Assembly (NCBI GenBank): GCA_034766995.1 | Contig: CM068313.1 | Span: 60,539,877-60,603,876 of the forward strand | From: Acanthacorydalis orientalis | Lineage: Eukaryota > Arthropoda > Insecta > Megaloptera > Corydalidae | Length of the DNA: 64,000 nt | Direction: 5' to 3' | Shown here: positions 22,217 through 33,924 of the stretch, piece by piece | Position numbering within the stretch: the stretch's first letter is position 1 | Layout of the letters: every line of letters begins with the position of its first letter | Translations under genes and position numbers: made by a program | Notes under the pieces: model-generated | Seen by the model: the letters and a program-made list of their open reading frames with translations, nothing else | Databases searched by the model: none | Told to the model about the DNA's origin: nothing

Positions 22217-22330
22217 TACCGTGTTAAGTCGAATATAAGTCTCAGTTTTTTTCCAAAGCAAAAAAAAAAATTTTTTTCCGAGCCGATTATACTGGAAGAT
22301 AGTTTTTGGCATATAAAACGTTTATTGTGT
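22217..22330 (+). mobile_element. Solo end of the GAATATAAG MITE family
   Basis: CCGTGTTAAGTCGAATATAAG followed by GTCTCAGTTTTTTTCCAAA and CCGATTATA parallels the left part of the MITE at 21664. The right end is missing. Confidence 0.5.
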
Positions 22331-22481
22331 TTTTAACACACCTTTTTACGCTGATTTCAAATATGTAATGAGAATTTTTCTATCACCCATAGTTTAGTCA
22401 AGTATTGCTTTTTCGAAATTTTAGGTATTTTTTCAGTGATAACTCTAATGTACTTAAAACAATACTTTAAACGATTATTAT

Positions 22482-23385
22482 TTGGTAAATTTAATTAAAT
22501 TTGCCATCTGCTATCAGGCCAGAACCTTACAGGACAAATCTGTACAACAACCTTTAACAGATCTAACTGTAGAAGATGAATTGAAATATAAGACAGCTAC
22601 CGACGTTCAAAACGAAGAACAAGATGATCCTACTTTTAAAAAAAGTATCTCATCCTGTGAACCTTATCTGTTAAGGCAAATTAAACTATCTTGTTCGAGA
22701 TTTTAATTTGTCCAAAAAACAGGTAAAACTTTTGGATTCTAGACTAAAAAGCTGGAATCTTCTTCAGAACGACACTAAAGTGTGTTTCTTCGTAACCGCC
22801 AGGAAGAGTTTTAAGATTTATATTCCGAAGAAAATGATTAAATGTGTCTTAACAATATTTAGGCTGTGATGGATGTATTTGATCATGAGCATAAAATAAC
22901 AGAGTGGAGATTTTTCATTGACTCTTCAAAAACAAATTCAAAGACTCCTTTGAACAATGGGAATAAATTTACTTCCAGGTCGTTAATTTATACAACTAAC
23001 ATGAAGGAAACATATGACTATATGAAAATCCTGTTGGAAAAAAATCAGTACAAATATTGTTGGACCATATGTTGCGATTTAAGAGTCGTTGAGTTGTTAA
23101 CGGATTTGCAGCTCGGCTATACAATATTTCATTGTTTTTTGTGCGTATGGAACAGTAGGGACAAAAAAATCATTACATCAAGAAAGAATGGCCAAAGCGT
23201 GAATCAGTTACACCTAGGAAGAAAAATATAGTACATCCATCACTAGTCAACTCTGACATGATATTTCTACCTTCACTTCATATAAAGTTAGGGCTTTTCA
23301 AAAAACTTTATTAAGGTGATGGATAAAAATGGTGCTGCGTTTCATTATTTGAAGGAAAAATTTGCACCTGCTGTAAGATTGAGTT
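22482..23385 (+). pseudogene. Unclassified transposon-like protein remnant
   Basis: Several frames join into one decayed coding region. DFNLSKKQVKLLDSRLKSWN and LLQNDTKVCFF come first (about 22690-22790). ITEWRFFIDSSKTNSK, NNGNKFTSRS, NMKETYDYMKILLEKNQYKY and LQLGYTIFHCFLCVWNSRDK follow (22866-23231). VHPSLVNSDMIFLPSLHIKL and DKNGAAFHYLKEKF finish it. I recall this motif series (EWRLFIDSSK, HNGN, MKExY, CFLCxWDSRD) in many uncharacterised, multi-copy arthropod and cnidarian proteins, but not an assigned superfamily. A C-terminal piece of the same family appears at 39530-39720. Confidence 0.6.
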
Positions 23386-23585
23386 AAATTATAACAAAAT
23401 GATAATTTTTTTGGTTGTTTCTTTGAAAAATTTTTAATTTTATTGATAAGCAATTCACAAATCGTATTTCATTACTATTTGTTAGAATCCATTTTTTCAA
23501 TCTTGTATGTTGTTTCAAATTCAGGCAACTTTCCAAATATTTCTCAGCATATAAATTAGTTTGCTATACTATTATGTTTAGTAAG
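23386..23585. other. Unassigned AT-rich DNA
   Basis: Nothing recognised between the two transposon remnants. Confidence 0.4.
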
Positions 23586-24187
23586 TCATAATCTAAAAAA
23601 ATGTCCATATAGAACACACATTTGGTTTCTGACGAATGGGGGATAGTGAAATTTGGACCTAATATTCCATTGTATATTTGAATTTTTATTTTCTTTATCT
23701 GATTCATTACCTTCTTCATCCTCATCACAACTTTCATCAGAAGACATTGAAATTACTGATACTCTTTTCTGTGTCATTGTAAGTACAACGCCAACTTCAT
23801 TATCTTCTTCAACCTCATCACTACTTTCATAGGAAGACGTTACAGGTGTTATTGATCCTTTCAGTTTTTTTGGATGTACAGATATATTTTAATCACTATC
23901 AGTAAAACTCATCTGGGAGTATAAATAAAACATTATTTACTTCACAAGTTTTTTAATTACACCCTATAATATCTTCTCTAGATAGAAGACATAAGATTCA
24001 CGAAACAAAGAAAAAACTGCTTAGAAATATTCTAAAATGTGTAAAAATTATAAGTATATTTTTTTACCTAAATTTTACGGTAAATAGCAAAAGTGATTTT
24101 TTTCTACATGATGAGTATACTCGACATTAAACAAAAAATGCCATTTTTCATGACGAGCATACTCGACATACACGCTTAAGGTGTTAA
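23586..24187 (-). mobile_element. piggyBac-like 5' end with acidic N-terminus
   Basis: The right end reads, on the minus strand, TTAACACCTTAAGCG (TTAA at 24184-24187), followed by two GTCGAGTATrCTCrTCATG repeats (about 24170-24105), a typical piggyBac subterminal pattern. An ATG at 23912 opens a very acidic frame with SSYESSDEVEEDNEVG and SSDESCDEDEEGNESDKEN, as at piggyBac N-termini. The catalytic part is gone, so assignment rests on TTAA, terminal repeats and acidity. Confidence 0.55.
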
Positions 24188-24559
24188 ATTATTTTGAACT
24201 TTTCAGAGTTTCAGAATACATTACGTACTTTTCTAGGAATACATTAGGAACAATACGTCTTATCTTACGCGTGAGACGCAATAACAATTATAACATTTAA
24301 CTTTTTTGTAAAATCTTTTTAGCTACCATTAATCTTTGTTTTTTTTTCGCGCGAAAAATCTTTCTTATTTATTGCATAGAAATTGGTTAAAAAAATTTTT
24401 TTTATTTTTCTTCTTTTTTGTTAGTTTGATGTTAAATATACTCATTAACAAAGTTTTAGAGTGTGAAAAAATAATAAAGTAATATTTATAAAAATTATAC
24501 AAATATATATTTAAAAGTCGATAGTCTGTTTATAAACTTCCCCAATAAAATTTTAAGAC
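24188..24559. other. Unassigned AT-rich DNA
   Basis: No recognised feature. Confidence 0.4.
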
Positions 24560-24715
24560 TTACATTCTACGTAGATTATTTGTGTGTATAATTTGTTAAT
24601 TTTTGTTATTTATTAGGAGGAGAGCGAGCATTAGGAAGCGAGAGCGAAGCCATACTATGGGGTCGACGAGCGCAGCGTTCAGGAAGCGGCCCCCATGCTA
24701 CAAAATAGATTAAAC
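24560..24715 (+). mobile_element. Helitron-like 3' half (subfamily A, copy 3)
   Basis: TTACATTCTACGTAGATTATTT and TTATTTATTAGGAGGAGAGC parallel 13680-13740. Repeated AGCGAG/GCGAAGC motifs follow, with a final GGAAGCGGCCCCCATGCT in place of the CTAG end. Decayed or a diverged subfamily. Confidence 0.4.
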
Positions 24716-25185
24716 AGAAATATAAAAATGCATTTAGTTCGTTTTTTTTTATTATTTTGCTACATTTGACCACAAGATTATTATTTATTTTTCAATAAAA
24801 CTCTAAACAATACATCTTCTTTAAAAAATAAACAAGAGAGTGTGTGAGAGAGTGAAAGTATAAATGATTGCAGAACAAATTGTTTTTACATTCTATCAAC
24901 ATATTTATTAAATCTCATTGACTGTTGATTGGTGCTGTCTCGCGAATTTAGTTTAGCCTGATTGCAATAGTAAAATCGTAGTAACACAGTTGACAGACAG
25001 TTATAATAATAACATTAATTTTAAACAATCGATAATTATAATTAGTCGGTACGTTTATGAATATTAATAATTACAATCGCATAAACATAGTCTCTTGAAA
25101 TGTATTAAATAGAATATAAAAATATTCTTTCAACGAGGAATATATATTATGGTATTAAAGTTTACGACATTATGAGTACAATTAT

Positions 25186-25186
<1 letters not shown>
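24716..25186. other. Unassigned AT-rich DNA
   Basis: A short GAGTGTGTGAGAGAGTGA run near 24836. Nothing else recognised. Confidence 0.45.

Positions 25187-25254
<68 letters not shown>
25187..25254. repeat. (TA)n microsatellite
   Basis: Pure TA tract that runs into the left target site of the element at 25255. Confidence 0.95.
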
Positions 25255-25258
<4 letters not shown>

Positions 25259-26506
25259 TGGTTCAAAAAGAACAAAAGGGTTTGAATAGTTAATAATTTT
25301 TTTGTTTAAATAATTTCTTCCTCTTTGAGAATTTTAAAAAGAAAACTTGGGGAATTTATTATGGAAAGGTACACGATGGAACAAAGTACCAAAATAATTG
25401 AATTTTATTTTGAAAATCAGAGTATAATTATTTTGAAGCAGCAAGCATAGCATCGTTATTTCAATTTTGAACGGAAGTCAATGATTAATTGTTTGATTGC
25501 ACGTTTTAGACAACGAGATGTAGTCAGTAACCATCCAGGATCTGGCATACATCGTTCGGCTGTAAATAAGGGAAACACATTCAGCGTGTACAGAAGAGTA
25601 TTGAGGAAAGTCTTGAAACGTCAACCAGAAGATGTTCAATCCAACTTGGAATATCTCGGAGGTCACTAACAAAGATTTTTGGTCACATTAAAAATTTTCC
25701 ATAAAAAGTGGAGCTTGAGCAAGAGTTAAAGCTAATATATTATTACTATCGCCTAGATTTCGCTGACAAGCAGGAGAAAATAATGAATTTTTTCACAATT
25801 TGCTTATGATGGATGATAGAGCTCATTTTCACTTGCTTCAATGGCTTCATGAACAAACAAAACTGTAGAATATGAGCTACAGATAATCCAAGAACACTTC
25901 ATCAGCGACAATTACAACCACTTAAATGTACTATTTGGTGCGGAGTAACTCCGAATTTATTACAGATCCTTATTTCTTCGAAAATAAAGATGATACTGCT
26001 CTGGCCGTACTGCAATACCGTAAGATGACAAACAATTTTTGATGTCAGCTGTTGATAATCGTCCTGGAGCCACAGCTCACATAGCTCTTTAGTAGACATT
26101 TTTAACAAACACATAATTTCAAGGAATAGCAACTTTAATTGGCCTGCGCTTTCGTCGGATTTGATCCCTTCCGATGTTTTTCTTTGGGGCTACTTAAAAG
26201 ACCGTGTATACGTCAAATAAGCCAGAAACCATCCAGTAGCTAAAGAACAACATACGAGAAGAAGTTTGAGCATTCTGTCCAGAAATCTTGAGAAAAGTGA
26301 TGAAAGTGATTGAAGAAAATGTTTTAAAACGAGCTCGACATTATGAAGCCGAAAATGGGCGTCACTTACATGATGTCATTTTCATGTGAAATTAGAAAAA
26401 AATCTCATTCTTATACTATATTTTGTGAAATAAAAAATGATGAAAATGTTACAAAATAAAAGAAAGATTAATGTTTTAAACCCATTCGTTCTTTTAACAC
26501 CTCCTG
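25255..26506 (+). mobile_element. DUF4817-type mariner, full length (copy 1)
   Basis: The left tip TAGGTGGTTCAAAAAGAACA and the right tip (inverted) CAGGAGGTGTTAAAAGAACG, flanked by TA (25253-25254, 26507-26508), enclose 1252 bp. This is the insect Tc1/mariner group with a DUF4817 DNA-binding domain. A (TA)n array lies on its left and a CTAT minisatellite starts immediately on its right. Confidence 0.8.
25361..26389 (+). pseudogene. DUF4817-type transposase, inactive
   Basis: Starts MERYTMEQSTKIIEFYFENQ, the family's first helix-turn-helix. MINCLIARFRQRDVVSNHPG (25481 on) corresponds to the second helix region (xxRLIxKFRETGSV). The middle is broken by many stops. The third-Asp region reads as SDLIPSDVFLWGYLKDRVY across frameshifts (about 26155-26205). 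The C-terminus, VMKVIEENVLKRARHYEAEN and GRHLHDVIFM, ends at the TGA at 26387. Confidence 0.8.
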
Positions 26507-26515
26507 TATATCAAT

Positions 26516-27062
26516 ATCTATCTATTTATCAAATCTATATATCTATCAATCAAATCTATCTATCAAATCTATCTATCTATCAAATCTATCTACCTATCAA
26601 ATCTATCTATCTATCTATCTATCAAATCTATCTATCTATCGATCTATCTATCAAATCTATCTATCGATCTATCTATCAAATCTATCTATCGATCTATCTA
26701 TCAAATCTATCTATCAAATCTATCTATCGATCTATCTATCAAATCTATCTATCGATCTATCTATCAAATCTATCTATCGATCTATCTATCAAATCTATCT
26801 ATCGATCTATCTATCAAATCTATCTATCAATTTATCTATCAAATCTATATATCGATCTATCTATCAAATCTATCTATCGATCTATCTATCAAATCTATCT
26901 ATCGATCTATCTATCAAATCTATCTATCGATCTATCTATCAAATCTATCTATCGATCTATCTATCAAATCTATCTATCGATCTATCTATCAAATCTATCT
27001 ATCGATCTATCTATCAAATCTATTTATCGATCTATCTATCAAATCTATCTATCGATCTGATC
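26516..27062. repeat. 25 bp CTAT/CGAT minisatellite
   Basis: Tandem array built from CTAT tetranucleotides. The regular part (from about 26640) repeats a 25 bp unit, ATCTATCTATCGATCTATCT plus ATCAA, about sixteen times. Because 25 is not a multiple of three and the unit has no in-frame stop, one frame stays open for 207 codons; this is not a gene. Confidence 0.95.
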
Positions 27063-27170
27063 TATCTATCGATCGATGTGTGTGTATGTGTGTGCATGTG
27101 TGTGTATGTATGTGTATGTGTGTGTGTATGTGCGTGTGTGTGTTTGTGTATGTATATGTGTATATTTACG
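27063..27170. repeat. (TG)n-rich microsatellite
   Basis: Imperfect TG/TATG dinucleotide run following the minisatellite. Confidence 0.9.
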
Positions 27171-27361
27171 TATGAATATGTACATATATTCTTTCCTATT
27201 ATATTTGACAATGCAACGTTTTTTCATGACTCTGGAAATCGATTCAAAATTATACATATGTTATGCTTCAAAATGAAAGAAGAAAAATGATGGTTACATA
27301 TGTACAAAACCGCAGGAGTTTATATACAATTACGTCAGGTTAGAGGAAAAAATACAATTTC

Positions 27362-27895
27362 ATCTTTTTAGATCGGATCAAAGCAATTTTTTTTCGAATT
27401 CTCTGACCTTCGCTCATCCTCCGTTTGACGTTTTCTATGGTTTCTTACATGTTCAGCAACAGTTCTGGTCATTTTGAATTTCGGAGATGTTAATAAATTT
27501 GATAGCTTAATTTATAAAAATTTTTAAAAATTAAAAAAATTAATGTGCGCTATTTTTACATAGTTTTAAAGCTCTATCCGTAGATATTTTAGTTTTTATC
27601 ATACAATAAAAAGTGTTCAAGATTTTCACGTTTTCATGCTAACACAACGTAAAAATCGACATTCAAATTTGCAAGATCATAATTTAATCTAATGAACGGA
27701 TGTTAAAAAATGAACCATTTTTAGGTTCCGAAACCTTTAGATATTAAACACTTCTGATACGATGTGAATCGGTTGAACATTTGTGGCGCACTGAGCGCGA
27801 TCAGCACTACAGTATTTGATAATACTCCCAAAGCTAACATGGCACCCTTAATGAAACTATAGACGAACTTCTATGTCAAAATAATTTTACAAACT
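27362..27895 (-). repeat. Repeat family R, fourth copy (inverted)
   Basis: The reverse complement matches 8515-9066 and 10571-11030 in order: TTCATTAAGGGTGCCATGTT, CGCTCAGTGCGCCACA, TTCAACCGATTCACATCG, then AAATTTGATAGC-like sequence and finally the basic frame starting MTRTVAEHVRNHRKR at 27471. This is the most complete evidence that leader and short frame belong to one element. Confidence 0.75.
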
Positions 27896-28345
27896 TGTAT
27901 CAACCTTCTAATACTTTTGTAACTAGACCCTGTATCCTTCAAATGTACTATCATTGCATTTTCATTTTTAAATACATGTTTTCAATTCACATATCTGCAG
28001 GTCCTATGATGTAATTCAAAAAAGGTTTAGATAAAATTAAGTTTTTCTTCAGTTTCAAATATTATACTAAGAGTTTCAAATATACCACGGTTTGAACTTC
28101 TGTCTATGTATACATCTATAAGTATACTTATATAAGTAATTTCTTAAAAAAAATAATTAACTGAACGAACACATTTGGACAGCAAAAGATACTTGAAGAT
28201 TTTATTATAAAGAAAAGATGCCAGAGATAAATTTTCTTTAATAAGAGATACACGAGCAGTATAAAAATTACTTCAATGCTGAATATTTCAAAGCAATCAT
28301 AAAGATAGATAGCAGATACAGACAAATATTTACATAGATACATTT
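27896..28345. other. Unassigned AT-rich DNA
   Basis: No recognised gene or element. Confidence 0.45.
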
Positions 28346-28896
<551 letters not shown>

Positions 28897-29807
28897 CGAG
28901 GTCAGACAATTAAGTAATGCGACCGATTTTTTTTCTCGGCCTGTGGTAACACTGCGAACCTGTAACTCCGCCACCGTAATAGCAGATCCCTACTCTCTCG
29001 ATTGAGACCTTGACCACCCTCGTACGATCATTTCTTCGCCAGCTGTTTAGTGTTTTGTAACAACGCGCGAGTAGTGCATGTCACGAAAATGGAACAGAGA
29101 AATTTGTCTCGAGCAGGTTGAAAGTGATCCTACTCTTCTCGATCGAGTTATTACTGGTGATGAAAGTTGGTTCTTTCAATATGACCCCGAAACTAAACGA
29201 CAAAGCCAACAGTGGCTGTCCCCTGGAGCACCAAGGCCAAAGAAGGCGAGAATGAGCAAGTCCAAAGTGAAAACCATGTTGATTTGCTTCTTCGACAGCA
29301 AAGGGGTGGTTCACAAAGAGTTCGTACCACCTGGACAAACCGTAAATCAAGTATTCTACCGCAATGTGCTCGAAAAATTACGAAAAAGGGTGCTCAGAGT
29401 GCGTCCAGAGATCCCGAAGACTTGGGTACTGCATCACGACAATGCTCCCTGTCACAGTGCGTTCAGTGTCTCTCAGTTTTTGGCGTCTAAAGGCATCGCA
29501 ACGTTACCACAACCGCCCTATTCACCGGACATGTCGCCCTGCGACTTTTTCCTATTCCCCCATATGAAAAAATTCGTCAAAGGTCGACATTTTGACTCCG
29601 TTGAAGATACCCAAGAATCTGTGACGAGGGTACTCGGAGAGGTCCCACTAGAAGTGTTCCAGAATTGTTACGGAACTGGAAAACTCGCTGGAATAAGTGT
29701 ATAGATGCGGGAGGGGACTACTTTGAAGGGGATCGCAGCGATGTACCTTAATTTTTAAATATACTCGATTTTTGAATTTTGTCACATTACTTAATTGTCT
29801 GACCTCG
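28897..29807 (+). mobile_element. mariner type 3 deletion derivative, copy c
   Basis: Terminal repeats CGAGGTCAGACAATTAAG at both ends (the right one inverted) enclose 911 bp. The right flank is TA (29808-29809); the left reads CA (28895-28896), probably a mutated TA. The element lies inside one long (TA)n region: arrays adjoin both ends. Confidence 0.9.
29078..29704 (+). CDS. mariner transposase lacking the DNA-binding domain (208 codons)
   Basis: An uninterrupted frame from the leader ATG. Residues 1-10 ([10 protein letters not shown]) come from the leader and junction; from residue 11 (LEQVESDP) the protein is the mariner catalytic domain. The three catalytic aspartates are present: D28 (ITGDESWFF), D121 (LHHDNAPCH) and D156 (SPCDFFLF), the last two 34 residues apart. 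The complete N-terminal paired helix-turn-helix, roughly 110-150 residues, is deleted. After FQNCY a one-base deletion relative to copies a and b shifts the frame, so the last 20 or so normal residues are replaced by a short tail ([10 protein letters not shown]). Such a product could fold as a catalytic core but could not bind ends by itself. Whether it is expressed is unknown. Confidence 0.75.
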   Translation: MSRKWNREICLEQVESDPTLLDRVITGDESWFFQYDPETKRQSQQWLSPGAPRPKKARMSKSKVKTMLICFFDSKGVVHKEFVPPGQTVNQVFYRNVLEKLRKRVLRVRPEIPKTWVLHHDNAPCHSAFSVSQFLASKGIATLPQPPYSPDMSPCDFFLFPHMKKFVKGRHFDSVEDTQESVTRVLGEVPLEVFQNCYGTGKLAGISV

Positions 29808-31227
<1,420 letters not shown>

Positions 31228-31488
31228 AATTTACCAAAGGACTTGTAGGAAATTAATTGTATATATTGATCTGATCAAATGGCAAAGTACTATTTTAAAA
31301 CGACATACGATAAAGTTTTCAATTGTAAAAGCTTATCAGAATAAAATATAAACAAATATAAAAGACAGTAACAGTAAATATAAGTAAGTAAAAGCTTAAA
31401 TAAGGCAGTTGTCTTCAATTGTATTTTGATAATATATAAGACTAATTAAAAAAATTTTTGTAGAATTAAGAATTTCACTCATAAATAT

Positions 31489-31494
<6 letters not shown>
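31228..31494. other. Unassigned AT-rich DNA
   Basis: No recognised feature. Confidence 0.4.
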
Positions 31495-31561
<67 letters not shown>

Positions 31562-31585
31562 ATATAAATATAATACAAAATGTTG

Positions 31586-31664
<79 letters not shown>
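31495..31664. repeat. (TA)n microsatellites
   Basis: Two TA tracts separated by about 30 bp. The second runs into the Helitron-like end at 31665. Confidence 0.95.
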
Positions 31665-31669
<5 letters not shown>

Positions 31670-31800
31670 GGGCTCCGCCCTCTTATCGTTTCGCTCATCA
31701 AACCAGGGTTATCTGCGCTCGCTCACTTGTCAATTATAAGCATGTAGATGTAATCGAATGAAACAATATAAATATTTTTTAAAACTCTTTTATATAATCA
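31665..31800 (-). mobile_element. Helitron-like 3' end with perfect hairpin (subfamily B)
   Basis: On the minus strand the block ends with a perfect 7 bp stem, 3-base loop hairpin (31667-31683, AGAGGGC/GCCCTCT), followed by CTAAT. That fits the CTRR-T rule for Helitron termini. Inside, GAGCGAGCGCAG and GGTTTGATGAGCGAAACGA are conserved with 5271-5350, and the similarity continues through ATTGTTTCATTCGATT. No protein coding. Confidence 0.55.
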
Positions 31801-32096
31801 TTCTTAGAGATACATTACAACGTAATTATATAAATATATATTTATGACTATATAATCATTATCGCAGATTAAATTTAACAGAAGAGTACTCCATTGTGTC
31901 AAAACTAGCTATTCATGTTTTACATCTTTTTACAATAATATATATTTATGCGGGGTAAGATTCTCATATTATGCTGCAGCAAAATCAAAGTTCCGGAACA
32001 GATTCGTTGCTATACCTGATATGAGAATTCAACTTTCTAATATTGTGCCTGATATCAAAAGAATTTTTAATTCAAAGTCATTAAAAATGGAATTTT

Positions 32097-32144
<48 letters not shown>
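31801..32144. other. Unassigned AT-rich DNA with (TA)n tract
   Basis: A TA tract at about 32098-32142, otherwise nothing recognised. The 73-codon frame across it (32021-32242) is not supported. Confidence 0.5.
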
Positions 32145-32145
<1 letters not shown>

Positions 32146-32994
32146 AATTAATATGAAAAGGCGTTCAAAATGCAATATCTGTAAAATGTATAAACCGATG
32201 ACGATTGATTGCGTTGAAATTCATAATAAAATTTTACAATGACGTTAGTGATGCACATTTTTCAATCGCCGACATAATTTAAAAGTCAAATTTATTACAT
32301 CGCATAGGAAAAAAAGTAATTCATTTTATTTGTTCGTAACGGTACGCAATATTTAATTTAACTTGATTTGTTCAACGTCTTTCATAAAAACCGCACGATC
32401 GTAAAATGAAAAATAAACGAGAGTATTGTCTCGTTTAAAGATGTGAGTACATAAAGAATCAAGTAAATCAACGTCCTTATTGATTACGATAACAAAAAAA
32501 AAATATAAAAAATATACTGGAGGAAAAAAAACATATTCCGAATGAAAGATAGCGATCTCCTTTAAAATGAATAAGTTTTATAAAGGAGAAACCATCTACG
32601 AAAGAATGATTAATTAGATTCGCTCTGAAAGCATCAATTTATCTCTCAATGGCACATTTTCAAAGCGGGAACGTTCAGATATCAAGCAGAAATTAAAGAT
32701 CCGCTTCGGTTTTCATTTATAAATTGATTAAAAAACGATCACGACGGAAATATGGAATTTAAATATAATTTCGGCGTAATTGAATTACAAACAATTAATA
32801 ATTGCCGCGCCATGAGAAATTTCTTTCTCTGGAAAGTGACTGTCTCAAATGCGGTCTAGTTAAATATGAACTATATCAATGTTTCCGAAACTTTTCTTGT
32901 GGCGGAACATACATTAAAAATTTAACGGAACACCTTGATTCTTTTGTAGGGTAGGTAAATATAAATAATAAATAAAATAAATGAGTAAATCTAA
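32145..32994. other. Non-repetitive island, no recognised gene
   Basis: Most of this stretch, especially 32560-32900, is of higher complexity than its neighbours and has no transposon motif. Around 32770-32810 several ATTA/TAAT cores occur close together (AATTGAATTAC, CAATTAATAATTGCC), as in homeodomain-bound enhancers. No open frame of note. It could be intergenic or intronic regulatory sequence. Confidence 0.3.
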
Positions 32995-33068
32995 CAAGGG
33001 GAGGATACACCCTCGGAAATTGAATTTGGAACTAAATTTCGTGTAGTGATAGGGTACCCGAAAGATAT

Positions 33069-33113
<45 letters not shown>

Positions 33114-33204
33114 TAGTTTATTTTACTATTTTTATGTATTTTGTTTTAAATAATTGACATTTGAGAATAAATGTTTGTTTTTTCCTTAACGCTAACAAGG
33201 GAAG

Positions 33205-33208
<4 letters not shown>

Positions 33209-33270
<62 letters not shown>
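33209..33270. repeat. (TA)n microsatellite
   Basis: Pure TA tract ending at the left tip of a mariner fragment. Confidence 0.95.
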
Positions 33271-33274
<4 letters not shown>

Positions 33275-33690
33275 GTTGTACAATATCATCAAGTTGCCGA
33301 ATTTCAGTCAGTCAGAGGTCGACCGCGATTGAGAAACGTTCTGTGCATATTTTACAAGTTCAGCTATTTGGAATTGACTAATATACTGTACCCTTCAATT
33401 GTTTTTAAATACGGAGTTATTGTTGTTATTTTTATTTTTTATGCCCTTTAACAGGATGGTGTCTACAAAAGATTTGTGTCTACTTTTTTATATGAGTTCA
33501 AGTTGGGACACAATGCAGCAGTAGCAGCTAGAAATATCAATGGAGCTTTCGGATAAGGGTCGGCTATCCTAAGAACAATTCAATTATGGTTCAAAAAATT
33601 TCGTTCCGGTAATATGAATCTCGACAATGAGCCTCGAGGAAGGCCCAAAACTATTATGAACGAAGGACATTTGAGAGCAACGCAGAGAGA
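33271..33690 (+). pseudogene. mariner type 1, 5' part (copy 2)
   Basis: TTAGGTTGTACAATATCATC, the leader and the N-terminal coding sequence match 3293-3690 closely: MVSTKDLCLLFYMSSS, NINGAF, a TAA where copy 1 reads GAA, then TIQLWFKKFRSGN and EPRGRPKTI. It stops after LRAT. The rest of the element is absent and the sequence continues with foldback-element DNA. A (TA)n array abuts the left tip. Confidence 0.8.
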
Positions 33691-33924
33691 GAGGTATAAA
33701 ATTCTTTCATGGATAGACCACTTAATCACTTTAACGGGATCGTATACCATGTGAATACTTTAATATACGAATATGTTTGCAAAAAATGGAAAAAATTAAA
33801 AAAAAATCGAGAAAAAACATTTTCTGAAATAAAATTCTCACAATTTAAAACAAATCATTTTTCGAATCAATAATTGCAAGATAATGTTACTGAATCCTTA
33901 TTTTTTTTTAATAATATTCATTAA

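Noticed and set aside
26437..27060. 207-codon frame rich in Ser, Ile, Tyr and Leu
   Set aside because: Product of the 25 bp minisatellite, whose unit lacks stops; repeats every 25 residues exactly as the DNA period predicts.
26516..27062. CRISPR-like regular array
   Set aside because: Unit repeats without unique spacers; eukaryotic minisatellite.
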